A DNA stretch of 64,000 bases from Anaerocolumna sp047777345. Its GTDB lineage: Bacteria; Bacillota; Clostridia; Lachnospirales; Lachnospiraceae. The notes beneath the pieces were generated by a model. It was not told the origin of the DNA. It saw only the letters and a list, made by a program, of their open reading frames with translations, and did not search any database. The DNA is taken from positions 124,001 to 188,000 of the forward strand of contig JBKEEJ010000006.1 in the NCBI GenBank assembly GCA_047777345.1, written 5' to 3'. A program made the position numbers and the translations under genes. Shown here piece by piece: positions 1 through 7,596 of this stretch. Position 1 is the stretch's first letter, and each line of letters opens with the position of its first letter.

Positions 1-1
1 C

Positions 2-433
2 ATTATGCGCATAAGGGATCGTTTCCCACAGGCTTCCATAGATGTCCAGATACCCAAGGACCTAATTATGATACCTATGGATGCCACTCTGATCGAACAG
101 GTTATCATTAATTTACTGGAAAATGCCATAAAATATTCCGGAAGTACCAATCCCATTATTCTGCGCGTTGAACCCAAAGAGGATTTTGCCTTCTTTTATA
201 TTATCGATGACGGCAGAGGAATCAGTATCAGCAGGCTCGAATCTATTTTTGACGGATTTTCCCGGGCGGATACGGTAAACAGCGATACCAACAAAGGATT
301 GGGAATCGGTTTATCGATCTGCAAAACAATTGTCAATGCACACGGCGGCAATATCAGTGTCACAAACAAAGAAGGCGGAGGTGCCGTATTTACTTTTACT
401 TTACCGTTAGAAGGGAGCATAAGCAATGAGTAG
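2..433 (+). CDS. kdpD: Sensor histidine kinase KdpD, C-terminal fragment
   Basis: The reading frame enters from the left edge, so only the last ~143 residues are present. They form the ATP-binding half of a histidine kinase: an N box (NLLENAIKYS), a G1 box (DDGRGI), an F-box-like segment (DGFSRAD) and a G2 box (GLGIGLSI). The dimerisation/phospho-acceptor region and any Usp or membrane domains lie outside the window. It overlaps the next gene by 8 bp, and that gene is a KdpE-type regulator, which is the main reason for calling KdpD. KdpD senses low potassium or ionic stress and phosphorylates KdpE. The KdpD name is inferred from the partner; the kinase ATPase domain is seen directly. Confidence 0.8.
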   Translation: MMRIRDRFPQASIDVQIPKDLIMIPMDATLIEQVIINLLENAIKYSGSTNPIILRVEPKEDFAFFYIIDDGRGISISRLESIFDGFSRADTVNSDTNKGLGIGLSICKTIVNAHGGNISVTNKEGGGAVFTFTLPLEGSISNE

Positions 434-1145
434 AAAAGTCAGTATTCTTCTTGTTGAGGATGAACCGGTGATTTCGAATTTTATTGAGACTACACTTTCT
501 GCCAACGAATATAAGGTTATTACATGCCGTACGGGCAAGGAAGCTCTTTCTCTGATTCCTTCTCATTGTCCGGATGTGGTTTTGCTGGATTTAGGCCTTC
601 CTGACATGGATGGGACAAGGGTTCTAAAAGAGGTACGAAAGTGGTCTGAAACCCCTATCATTGTAGTTTCTGCCAGAGGAGACGAAACTACCAAAGTTGA
701 AGCGCTGGATTTGGGTGCGGACGACTATATTACCAAGCCCTTCGGAACGTCGGAACTGTTAGCCAGAATCCGTACTGCCATACGGCATAAAAACAAACTG
801 GAAGCCAGCAAAGGCGTCAGTGATACCTTTAAAGCCAAAGGATTATTTATTGACTTTAACAAATATCTGGTAACCGTAGACGGCTCAGAAGTCCATTTAA
901 CCCAGATCGAATATAAACTGGTGTCCCTCTTAGCTCGCAATCCGGGTAAAGTACTTACCTACGATTACATAATATCCAAAATATGGGGTCCCTTTGCCGT
1001 AAAAGATAATAAAATTCTTCGTGTGAATATGGCCAATATACGAAGAAAGCTGGAGAAAAACCCGGTTGAACCGAAATATATCTTTACGGAAATCGGTGTG
1101 GGATACCGCATGGTAGAAGATGACGATGATACAAAAGCCCAATAA
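426..1145 (+). CDS. kdpE: KdpE-type response regulator (OmpR family)
   Basis: 239 residues. The receiver domain spans ~5-120, with the acidic pocket E11/D12, phospho-acceptor D55 in LLDLGLPD, and the conserved lysine in ITKPFG. A winged-helix DNA-binding domain follows (~135-232), with the usual GVGYR turn near the end. LDLGLPDMDG and LDLGADDYITKPFG are very close to E. coli KdpE as I know it. The ATG overlaps the kinase stop by 8 bp, indicating translational coupling. It should activate a K+-transport operon; no kdpFABC genes are in the window, so the target must lie to the left or elsewhere. Confidence 0.85.
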   Translation: MSRKVSILLVEDEPVISNFIETTLSANEYKVITCRTGKEALSLIPSHCPDVVLLDLGLPDMDGTRVLKEVRKWSETPIIVVSARGDETTKVEALDLGADDYITKPFGTSELLARIRTAIRHKNKLEASKGVSDTFKAKGLFIDFNKYLVTVDGSEVHLTQIEYKLVSLLARNPGKVLTYDYIISKIWGPFAVKDNKILRVNMANIRRKLEKNPVEPKYIFTEIGVGYRMVEDDDDTKAQ

Positions 1146-1147
1146 AG

Positions 1148-1193
1148 AAGTGCCCGCAAAGTCTGTTGCCAAACTTTGGGACACTTCCTTTTA
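1148..1193. terminator. Bidirectional intrinsic terminator between convergent genes
   Basis: A near-perfect inverted repeat (arms 1148-1162 and 1172-1186, AAGTGCCCGCAAAGT against its complement) is followed by CCTTTTAT on the plus strand. It lies between the kdpE stop and the 3' end of the convergent Big_2 gene and can serve both. Confidence 0.7.
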
Positions 1194-1238
1194 TACTGTG
1201 ACTCTATGGATATATCTAATATATCTAAGGCTTTAAAT

Positions 1239-2081
1239 CTACTTTCCGACGGTAATCGAATTAAGCAGATATTCTCCTGCTGTGTAAACATCCGGAGTTT
1301 CTTCGTTGCCAACATCTGTAATCGTTACCTGGAACAGATAATTATCAACGGATAAATGATACAGAACTTGCTTCATTTCAATATTATTGTAAGTTAAAGA
1401 ATATTCTGTCTTAAGCGCAGAACCAAGGGTAGCTTCATAGTCGCTTTGCTTAAAATCTTTCAAATCTACAGTTATGCCGCGCTGAGCCATCTGTTGCTTT
1501 ACCAGGTCCTCGGTAACAATAGTTTTTAGCAGGCTTATATCATATTTCGGCATACCGGTTTTCATAATTGTTAAGGTTATATTGGAATTGCCTGAAGTAC
1601 CGTTCTTATTTTCCGGATAAAATAAAATGGATGCGCTGCCATCCTGTTCTCCCAATATTTCTTTTTTCCAGTCCTTCGGAACTACATAGGAAATTTTACC
1701 GTTCTTTTCCTCAATGGCCGTAAAAGGTGCATTCTTAACAAGAGGATTTACAGCTTCTTTTACGGTAACCTTGCAGGTATATTTCTTATTGCCAACTTTG
1801 GCTGTTATTACGGCGGTACCTGCTTTTTTTGCGGTCACTTTCCCGGAGCTGCTAACCGTTGCCACTGATTTTTTATTGGAACTCCAGGTGACCTTTTTCT
1901 TGGTTCCTGTTACTTTTAAAGTCGTGGATTTGCCAACTTCCAGTGTGATTGCTTTCTTATTTAGTTTAACTGTCGCGGCCTGTGCAACCGACACACTGTT
2001 TACAGGTAAAACACAAGGTGATACTAAGGTTAAAACCATTGCAAGCGCAAAAACTCTGAAAAATGATCTGATTTTTCTCAT
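1239..2081 (-). CDS. Secreted protein with bacterial Ig-like (Big_2) domain
   Basis: 280 residues. A signal peptide is clear: basic MRKIR, a hydrophobic stretch to ~30, and an AQA-A cleavage region near residue 35. Residues ~36-108 form one Big_2 (intimin/invasin-like) domain, recognised by the pattern LEVGKSTTLKV, VTWSSNKKSVATVSSSGKVTAKKAGTAVITA. The remaining ~165 residues are an unassigned domain rich in beta-strand patterns, resembling small secreted domains of Clostridia that follow Ig-like modules. No sortase motif or transmembrane anchor is seen, so it may be released or held to the wall non-covalently. A strong AGGAGG sits before the ATG. The function is unknown; a surface role is inferred only from domain and signal. 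Confidence 0.75.
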   Translation of the reverse strand: MRKIRSFFRVFALAMVLTLVSPCVLPVNSVSVAQAATVKLNKKAITLEVGKSTTLKVTGTKKKVTWSSNKKSVATVSSSGKVTAKKAGTAVITAKVGNKKYTCKVTVKEAVNPLVKNAPFTAIEEKNGKISYVVPKDWKKEILGEQDGSASILFYPENKNGTSGNSNITLTIMKTGMPKYDISLLKTIVTEDLVKQQMAQRGITVDLKDFKQSDYEATLGSALKTEYSLTYNNIEMKQVLYHLSVDNYLFQVTITDVGNEETPDVYTAGEYLLNSITVGK

Positions 2082-2301
2082 GTCAATTTCCTCCTTAAAC
2101 TTTCCATTTGTAATCCACTCTATTATACCTCTTTTTATTTGTACATTCTAGTATTATTTTCCTATTTTAATACATTAAATTTAATAAAATGAATTGAATC
2201 CTAAAATCAGTATGTTATAATTTATGTTATAATTGTACTGGCAAAATATGTTATACCAGTCATATATTAACATTTTTATACAAAAACAGGAGGAAGGCAA
2301 T

Positions 2302-4467
2302 ATGTCAAAAAAATTTCTTAAAACCGTCCTGTCTGTTATCTTAGCACTTTCAGTAGCAGTCATGCCAAATACTGCTTATGCTAAAGCGACAGCGACCCAG
2401 CCCCAGGGGCAGTACACAAATAAAGCATTACTTTCACAAAGTGATGTGGCAAAGGAAACCAAAGCGGATAACTCTGATAAAACAGATTCGTTTGCAGCAA
2501 CAAAAAAACTGGCAGAAAGCAAAGCAGCCACACTTACAACTATGTATGGTGTAACCAGCGTTCAATATGCGCTGATTGATGACGGCAAAATAACTGTATC
2601 CGGAGTTGCCGGGGTCTATGACAAAAATTCTTCTATTCCGCTGACAAGTACCAATATGTATGGAATCGGTTCCATCAGTAAGATTTTTACCACTGTAGCC
2701 GTATTGCAGTTAGCGGAACAAGGCAAGGTAAATCTGGATGCGCCGGTAAAAGACTATATTCCTGAATTTACTATGGCCGACCCCCGTTATAAGGATATAA
2801 CTGTCCGGATGCTTCTTAATCATTCTTCCGGTTTAATGGGAAGTACTCTGAATAACTCCATGTTATTGAATGACAACGACAGTTCTACCTATGATGATTT
2901 CTTAAATATCTTAAAAACTTCCAGATTAAAAGCAAATCCGGGAGAATTCTCCGTATACTGCAACGACGGCTTTACTTTGGCCCAGGTTCTGGTTGAAAAA
3001 GTAACGAAAACCACCTTTACCGATTACATAAAAAAGAATATTTCAGAACCTCTGAATTTATATAATACCAAAACACCAAAGGATGACTTTAATCAAAATC
3101 GTCTTTCCAGAACTTATGTCTCCGGTTCAAATCTGACACTTCCCGCTGATATGGTAAACATGATAGGTGCCGGCGGAATCTATTCCTCGGCAGAAAACCT
3201 TTGTGAATTCGCCACTATTTTTATGGACAATTCCAAATCATCGGTTCTTAGCCGTACTTCTGCCAAATCCATGGAAAACAGCGAATATTTAAAAGGTTTG
3301 TGGCCGGAAAACAAGCCTTCCACCATCACTTACGGACTAGGCTGGGACAGTGTGTATACCTATCCTTTTGAAAAATACGGCATTAAGGCATTGACAAAAG
3401 GCGGCGATACTTCATTTTATCACGGCAGTCTTATTGTCCTTCCGGAAAATAATATGGCAGCCGCAGTGTTATCATCCGGCGGTGCCAGCACCTATAATCA
3501 GGTATTGGCGCAGGAAATTTTACTTTCCGCTTTAAAAGAAAAAGGCGTTATAAACGAAATACTGCCGGATGTTACCTATGCCAAACCGGTGGCGGCTTCC
3601 ATGCCCGATAGCTTAAAGCAATATGCCGGTTACTACGGTTTTAATAACGGTACCATGAAAATTTCAATCAGCGATGACGGTACCTTAACAGTATCCAATG
3701 CCCTGACACCCGATACCGGCACAGAAAAATTCATCTATACCGGAGAAGGTAAATTCTATTATACCGACGGAAGTACCTATATTACTTTTGTTAATGCCAA
3801 TAATGGCAACACCTATCTCTACGTCTCAGGGTATGTTACCCTGCCGGGTTTAGGCCAAACTGTTTCGGATGAAATTCAGGGACAAAAATTAGAAGCCAAC
3901 ACCATTACGGACGAAATAAAATCGGCCTGGAAACAAAGATTGGGCAAGAGATATGTCATTATAAATGAAAAGTATACCTCATCACTTTATGTTACAAGCT
4001 CACTGTTTAGTCAATTTCCCAATACTATGGAACCGGAAGGCTATTTCATAACCAATACGATAACAGATGCCAACACCGCTCTTGCCGGGGTAAAAATTCC
4101 GGGTACAATGGGCAGAGATTTAATGGACTATACTTTTTATAAAGAAGGTAAAACCGAATACTTAAAAGCAGGAAGCTACATTTTAATCTCAGAAGACAGT
4201 CTTTCTAACCTGCCCGCTTCCTCCCTCTCTGTAGATATTAGCGGAAACAAGTACGCACAGTGGTATAAAATCGGTAAAAACACCGCCGGCAAAAAAATTA
4301 AAGTAAAAGTACCGGACAAGGGTTCTTTCACCGTATATGATTCCAATGGCAGCTGTGTTCTAAATTCCTATGTAAGCAAACAAAATACAGTAACATTGCC
4401 CAAAGGTGGCTATATTGTATTTGCAGGCGATGCTAAGGCACATTTTGAAATATCCTATGTAAAATAA
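2302..4467 (+). CDS. Secreted serine hydrolase, beta-lactamase/penicillin-binding family
   Basis: 721 residues from the ATG at 2302, which has CAGGAGGAAGG just upstream; an ATG 69 bp further up has no such site. A signal peptide ends near TAYA-KA (~27). The catalytic domain (~65-415) carries the SxxK motif S124-I-S-K127 and the Y219-C-N221 motif, typical of class C beta-lactamase-like esterases and D-aminopeptidases; a HGS stretch stands where KTG is expected. About 300 further residues make extra beta-rich domains of unknown role. It is monocistronic with its own terminator. Substrates in this family range from peptidoglycan peptides to esters, so the substrate cannot be named. The family is certain; true beta-lactamase activity is not implied. 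Confidence 0.85.
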   Translation: MSKKFLKTVLSVILALSVAVMPNTAYAKATATQPQGQYTNKALLSQSDVAKETKADNSDKTDSFAATKKLAESKAATLTTMYGVTSVQYALIDDGKITVSGVAGVYDKNSSIPLTSTNMYGIGSISKIFTTVAVLQLAEQGKVNLDAPVKDYIPEFTMADPRYKDITVRMLLNHSSGLMGSTLNNSMLLNDNDSSTYDDFLNILKTSRLKANPGEFSVYCNDGFTLAQVLVEKVTKTTFTDYIKKNISEPLNLYNTKTPKDDFNQNRLSRTYVSGSNLTLPADMVNMIGAGGIYSSAENLCEFATIFMDNSKSSVLSRTSAKSMENSEYLKGLWPENKPSTITYGLGWDSVYTYPFEKYGIKALTKGGDTSFYHGSLIVLPENNMAAAVLSSGGASTYNQVLAQEILLSALKEKGVINEILPDVTYAKPVAASMPDSLKQYAGYYGFNNGTMKISISDDGTLTVSNALTPDTGTEKFIYTGEGKFYYTDGSTYITFVNANNGNTYLYVSGYVTLPGLGQTVSDEIQGQKLEANTITDEIKSAWKQRLGKRYVIINEKYTSSLYVTSSLFSQFPNTMEPEGYFITNTITDANTALAGVKIPGTMGRDLMDYTFYKEGKTEYLKAGSYILISEDSLSNLPASSLSVDISGNKYAQWYKIGKNTAGKKIKVKVPDKGSFTVYDSNGSCVLNSYVSKQNTVTLPKGGYIVFAGDAKAHFEISYVK

Positions 4468-4485
4468 ATTGAAATAAAGAAAGGC

Positions 4486-4552
4486 TATAATCAAAAGGGA
4501 TTGTTGTTATATCCAAATAGATACAGAAACAGTCCCCTTTTGATTAAAATAT
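4486..4552. terminator. Terminator downstream of the serine hydrolase
   Basis: A long stem (about 4488-4503 with 4529-4546: TAATCAAAAGGG and its complement CCCCTTTTGATTA) has ~25 bases of loop and an A/T-rich tail. The convergent nitroreductase gene ends ~60 bp further on, so it probably serves both directions. Confidence 0.6.
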
Positions 4553-4609
4553 CTTTAGAATTTGATTTTATGAAAACTCTTAAGCATTTATCGAAACATT
4601 TGTTAACAC

Positions 4610-5212
4610 TTACTTAAATATTCTGACTCTGGCATCCACATCTGAGAATTCCTTATCCTCAGGTTTGCCAAGAGGTTTTCCAAAAGGCATCTGAGCTATG
4701 AGTTTCCAGTTATCCGGTATATTCCATTCCTTTGCGACAGCACTGTCAATAATAGGATTATAATGCTGCAGCGAAGCTCCCAGCCCTTCTGCTTCCAATG
4801 CCGTCCATATAACATACTGATGCATGGCACTGGTATGCTGCGACCAAACCGGGAAATTATCTTTATATAAAGGATAACTATCCATTAGATTTTTCACAAT
4901 GTCCTGATCTTCATAAAAAAGTATGGTACCATAACCGGATGCAAATCCGTTATTAACTTTATTTACCGTATTGGGATATTGGTCTTGCGGAGTATATTTT
5001 TTCAGTACGTCTAAAGTGATATCCCAAAACTTCCGGTTATTTTCACCAAATAATAAAACAATTCTGGTGGTTTGTGAATTAAATGCCGATGGCGTATATT
5101 TTATTGCATCCTTTACTATTTCCGCAATACGTTCTTCACTTACAATCTTTTCCTTTTCAAAACCATAGATGGTTCTTCTTTCTTTCACTGCATCCCAAAA
5201 AGATTTGGACAT
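4610..5212 (-). CDS. Nitroreductase family protein (FMN oxidoreductase)
   Basis: About 200 residues. The N-terminus (FWDAVKERRTIYGF) is the conserved RRS/RRT-type FMN-phosphate contact of nitroreductases, followed by TPSAFNSQTTRIVLL (FMN site) and EAEGLGASLQHYNP. This resembles the YdgI/Frm2-like subgroup of short nitroreductases. I prefer the ATG at 5212: TAAGGAGGT ends 8 bases from it, while the upstream ATG at 5218 is only 2 bases from the same site. These flavoproteins reduce nitro compounds, quinones or lipid peroxides with NAD(P)H; the real substrate is unknown. It sits divergently next to the encapsulin island, compatible with a redox-stress role, but no shared operator is proven. Confidence 0.8.
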   Translation of the reverse strand: MSKSFWDAVKERRTIYGFEKEKIVSEERIAEIVKDAIKYTPSAFNSQTTRIVLLFGENNRKFWDITLDVLKKYTPQDQYPNTVNKVNNGFASGYGTILFYEDQDIVKNLMDSYPLYKDNFPVWSQHTSAMHQYVIWTALEAEGLGASLQHYNPIIDSAVAKEWNIPDNWKLIAQMPFGKPLGKPEDKEFSDVDARVRIFK

Positions 5213-5218
5213 AATCAT

Positions 5219-5697
5219 TACCTCCTTATAATAAATATAAAATATAAATAAATAGGCGCTGAAAACTTAATACTGTGTCATATTGAATTGTGCAGCAAGG
5301 CGTCTAAATTTTAACCACTTAAAAAATGGCATGAACTGTAAGAACTATAATAAATATAACCTGTTTCATCAAAAATCATACAAATAAAAAAGATATCTTT
5401 CCGAATATTTTGGGTATGATTCAACTATGTAAAATAATGAATAAACTTTACAATATATGTTGTATAGATTATATTAACATACCAATTTCCTGTGTCAAGT
5501 ACAAATGTCTTACTGCTTTCTGATTCTTCCCTGTAATTTGCAAACAAAGTTTAGATTTATTAAAATTTTGAAAATTTTTTCGAATAATGCTATATAATGC
5601 ACAAATATTTGATATAATATAGTTACATCTATGGCTTTATTACTAAAATTTTCTAATATTATGTTGCATTATTTATTAATTTAAACTATAATAATAT
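5219..5697. other. AT-rich divergent intergenic region
   Basis: About 500 bp separate the nitroreductase from the encapsulin operon. It is very AT-rich, with no credible ORF. It holds a putative promoter and, at its right end, the palindrome listed separately. Several other TATAAT-like boxes (for example 5613-5618) make the exact transcription start uncertain. Confidence 0.5.
5568..5598 (+). promoter_or_regulatory. Putative promoter of the encapsulin operon
   Basis: TTGAAA (5568-5573) lies 17 bases before TATATAAT (5591-5598). It is the best -35/-10 pair seen upstream of the ferritin gene and would give a ~130-base leader. Confidence 0.4.
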
Positions 5698-5713
5698 TAG
5701 TAATTATTACTAA
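5697..5713. promoter_or_regulatory. Fur/PerR-like palindromic operator candidate
   Basis: TTAGTAATTATTACTAA is an 8-1-8 perfect inverted repeat, four bases before the AAGGAGG ribosome site of the ferritin gene. Its TAAT-n-ATTA core and 7-1-7 geometry match the layout of PerR/Fur family boxes (PerR consensus TTATAATnATTATAA), though outer positions differ. The symmetry is seen; the regulator is inferred. Confidence 0.4.
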
Positions 5714-5732
5714 AAATAAGGAGGTCATAAAA

Positions 5733-6095
5733 ATGGCATCATTTGCAAATCCATTCCAAGGCATTGTAGAAAAAAAATTATCAAAAGAAGAATTAATTCA
5801 GGCAATCCGTCTGGATATTGCCGGAGAACTGGAGGCGATTTATCTCTATGACGCCCACGTTCAGGCAACAGACAATGAAATTGCCAAAAAAGTTCTGGCG
5901 GATATCAGAGATGAGGAAAAAGCCCATGTAGGTGAACTAATGACTGTACTTCGTATTCTGGATCCAAAGGAAGCTGACTTATTCCTGTCCGGCGAAGATG
6001 AAGTAAAGGAAATGTTACAGGATCTAGGCATAACAGAATCCGGACAAGTTGAGGATAAAGACAGCCTTAAGACCGTCGGAAGCTTAATAAAGTAA
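5733..6095 (+). CDS. Encapsulated ferritin-like protein (EncFtn), encapsulin cargo
   Basis: 120 residues. Two helices carry the ferroxidase ligands of encapsulated ferritins: E32 in AGELEAIYLYDAH, and E62 and H65 in RDEEKAHVGEL, at the same numbering as the Rhodospirillum rubrum prototype. Such proteins form annular decamers that oxidise Fe2+ at subunit interfaces. After a linker (~95-110) the last residues, SLKTVGSLIK, match the encapsulin cargo-loading peptide (consensus near LTVGSL). Ribosome site AAGGAGG. The shell gene starts 21 bp downstream, so cargo and shell are one operon. Expected role: oxidise and store iron inside the shell, lowering Fenton chemistry. Confidence 0.93.
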   Translation: MASFANPFQGIVEKKLSKEELIQAIRLDIAGELEAIYLYDAHVQATDNEIAKKVLADIRDEEKAHVGELMTVLRILDPKEADLFLSGEDEVKEMLQDLGITESGQVEDKDSLKTVGSLIK

Positions 6096-6116
6096 ATCAC
6101 AAAGGAGGGTATATAT

Positions 6117-6932
6117 ATGAGCTATTTGTCAAGAGAAAATTCTAACTTACCCGACGAGCTATGGAATCAAATTGATCAGACCGTTGTTCAGACTGCTCGC
6201 AACGTATTGGTTGGCAGAAGATTTTTACATCTTTTTGGCCCTCTGGGTATTGGCGTAGAAAGTATTCACATAGATGATGCTAAAAATTTGGACGAAGTTC
6301 CTGAGGATGGTTTTATTACTACCAAAGGAAGAAAGTATGTGGAGATTCCTACCATATATGATGATTTTACCATATTGGCCAAGGATCTGGAATACTCCCG
6401 CAAGTTTGGTTATCCTGTTGATTTGTCCAAAGTATCTATATCTGCCGAAAATTGTGCCAGAAAAGAAGACCATTTTATATTCTTTGGAAACACGGCCCAT
6501 GAATATGAAGGTTTGATAAATGCTGCCGGCACCAATAAGCTGAAACGTTCTGACTGGTCAGAAGGAGAAAATGCTTTTTCGGATATAGCAAAAGGCCTTG
6601 AAATATTTGCGTCAAAAGGAATATACGGAACCTATGCTTTGGTTCTTAGCCCTGACCTTTACCTGCAGCTGCAAAGAATACAGCCAGGTACCGGCTTACT
6701 GGAAATTGACCGTATTAATAAATTGCTAAACAATAAGGTTTATTATTCTACTGTTCTTGGAACCAACAAAGCTGTTCTTCTTTGTCCTGAAACCAGAAAT
6801 ATGGATTTGGTTATCGGTCAGGATCTGGCTACCGCTTATCTGGAGCAGAAAGACCTGAATCACAGCTTCCGTATTTTAGAAACCATATTGCTTCGTATTA
6901 AACGCAGAGATGCCATTACGGTTTTTGAATAA
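6117..6932 (+). CDS. Encapsulin shell protein, family 1 (HK97 fold)
   Basis: 271 residues, near the usual 264-270 of T=1 family 1 encapsulins. Recognisable stretches are the N-terminal helix region (LPDELWNQIDQTVVQTARN, then GRRFLHLFGPLG), the E-loop/P-domain stretch FTILAKDLEYSRKFG, YGTYALVLSPDLY, and the C-terminal strand ATAYLEQ...FRILETILLRI. Sixty copies would form a ~24 nm shell; the cargo peptide of the upstream ferritin binds its inner face. The ribosome site AAGGAGGG is strong and the gap to the cargo gene is 21 bp. A possible hairpin (6935-6993) follows before the desulfoferrodoxin gene. No phage genes are nearby, so this is a nanocompartment shell, not a capsid. Confidence 0.95.
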   Translation: MSYLSRENSNLPDELWNQIDQTVVQTARNVLVGRRFLHLFGPLGIGVESIHIDDAKNLDEVPEDGFITTKGRKYVEIPTIYDDFTILAKDLEYSRKFGYPVDLSKVSISAENCARKEDHFIFFGNTAHEYEGLINAAGTNKLKRSDWSEGENAFSDIAKGLEIFASKGIYGTYALVLSPDLYLQLQRIQPGTGLLEIDRINKLLNNKVYYSTVLGTNKAVLLCPETRNMDLVIGQDLATAYLEQKDLNHSFRILETILLRIKRRDAITVFE

Positions 6933-6934
6933 AT

Positions 6935-6993
6935 TAGGTAACAGTCTTATTTTCATGTTTAAATTATTCATCCTTGGTTAAAATAAGTACCTA
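6935..6993 (+). other. Possible intercistronic hairpin
   Basis: CTTATTTT (6945-6952) can pair with AAAATAAG (6980-6987), with GGTA/TACC extending the stem across a bulge. There is no T tract, so it is not a normal terminator; it could be a processing or stability element between the shell and desulfoferrodoxin genes. The evidence is only the inverted repeat. Confidence 0.25.
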
Positions 6994-7043
6994 TATGATA
7001 AATCTATAAATTTAAAAATAGAAAGGAAATAAGGTGATAGGAA

Positions 7044-7418
7044 ATGGCTAAGGTAAAATTTTATCGTTGTGAACATTGTAAAAATATTACTGCCTTAATT
7101 AATGATGAAGGCGGCACTTTATCTTGCTGCGGACATAATATGACCGAATTGGTTGCAAACACATCTGACGGAGCAAAAGAAAAACACGTACCGGATATTA
7201 AAAAAGAAAACGGTAAACTGAAAGTTACCATTGGCTCTGTACTCCATCCTTCTCTTCCGGAACATTACATCCAGTGGATTGCCCTGGCAACGGATGACAA
7301 ACTTCAGTTCGCATATCTGAAACCTGGTCAGGATCCGAAAGCCGAATTTGAAGAAGTAAAATCCGGAACTGTTTATGAATACTGTAACATACACGGGCTC
7401 TGGAAAGCAGAAATATAA
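7044..7418 (+). CDS. dfx: Desulfoferrodoxin (superoxide reductase, two-iron class)
   Basis: 124 residues. The N-terminal desulforedoxin-like domain has C9-x-x-C12 and the C28-C29 pair that bind the rubredoxin-like Fe centre. The catalytic domain has the Fe(His)4Cys ligand set: H48, H68 (SVLHP), H74 (EHYIQWI), C114 and H117 (YCNIHG), with E46-K47 in the expected position for the substrate-guiding lysine. It reduces superoxide to peroxide in the cytoplasm without releasing O2, as anaerobes prefer. It lies 111 bp after the encapsulin gene, same strand, ending in its own inverted repeat. Placement with a ferritin compartment suggests joint regulation under oxygen stress; that link is inferred. 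Confidence 0.95.
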   Translation: MAKVKFYRCEHCKNITALINDEGGTLSCCGHNMTELVANTSDGAKEKHVPDIKKENGKLKVTIGSVLHPSLPEHYIQWIALATDDKLQFAYLKPGQDPKAEFEEVKSGTVYEYCNIHGLWKAEI

Positions 7419-7461
7419 AACGCCTAAAAATAAAAACCGTCTTTGAAAAAAGGCAATAATA

Positions 7462-7520
7462 AGGGGATGCCGCATAACGCCATAATGCAAAAAAGCGTTT
7501 TTCGTCATGCGGCATCCCCT
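7462..7520 (+). terminator. Strong inverted repeat after desulfoferrodoxin
   Basis: A perfect 14-bp inverted repeat (7462-7475 AGGGGATGCCGCAT with 7507-7520) encloses a smaller AACGC/GCGTT hairpin. The following bases (ATAATAGTTATTTTAG) are only weakly T-rich, so it may be a terminator with a poor tail or an RNA-stabilising structure. Confidence 0.5.
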
Positions 7521-7596
7521 ATAATAGTTATTTTAGAACACAAATAACCGGCTGATACATATAATAAAGCAATATAAAGCTTATGGATGGTTATTT

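Noticed and set aside
2302..4467. Antibiotic-resistance beta-lactamase
   Set aside because: It shares the fold and SxxK/YxN motifs, but has large extra domains and no KTG triad; the family mostly holds esterases and peptidases.
6117..6932. Encapsulin as a prophage capsid
   Set aside because: The HK97-fold protein is of encapsulin length with cargo gene and no portal, terminase or tail genes nearby.
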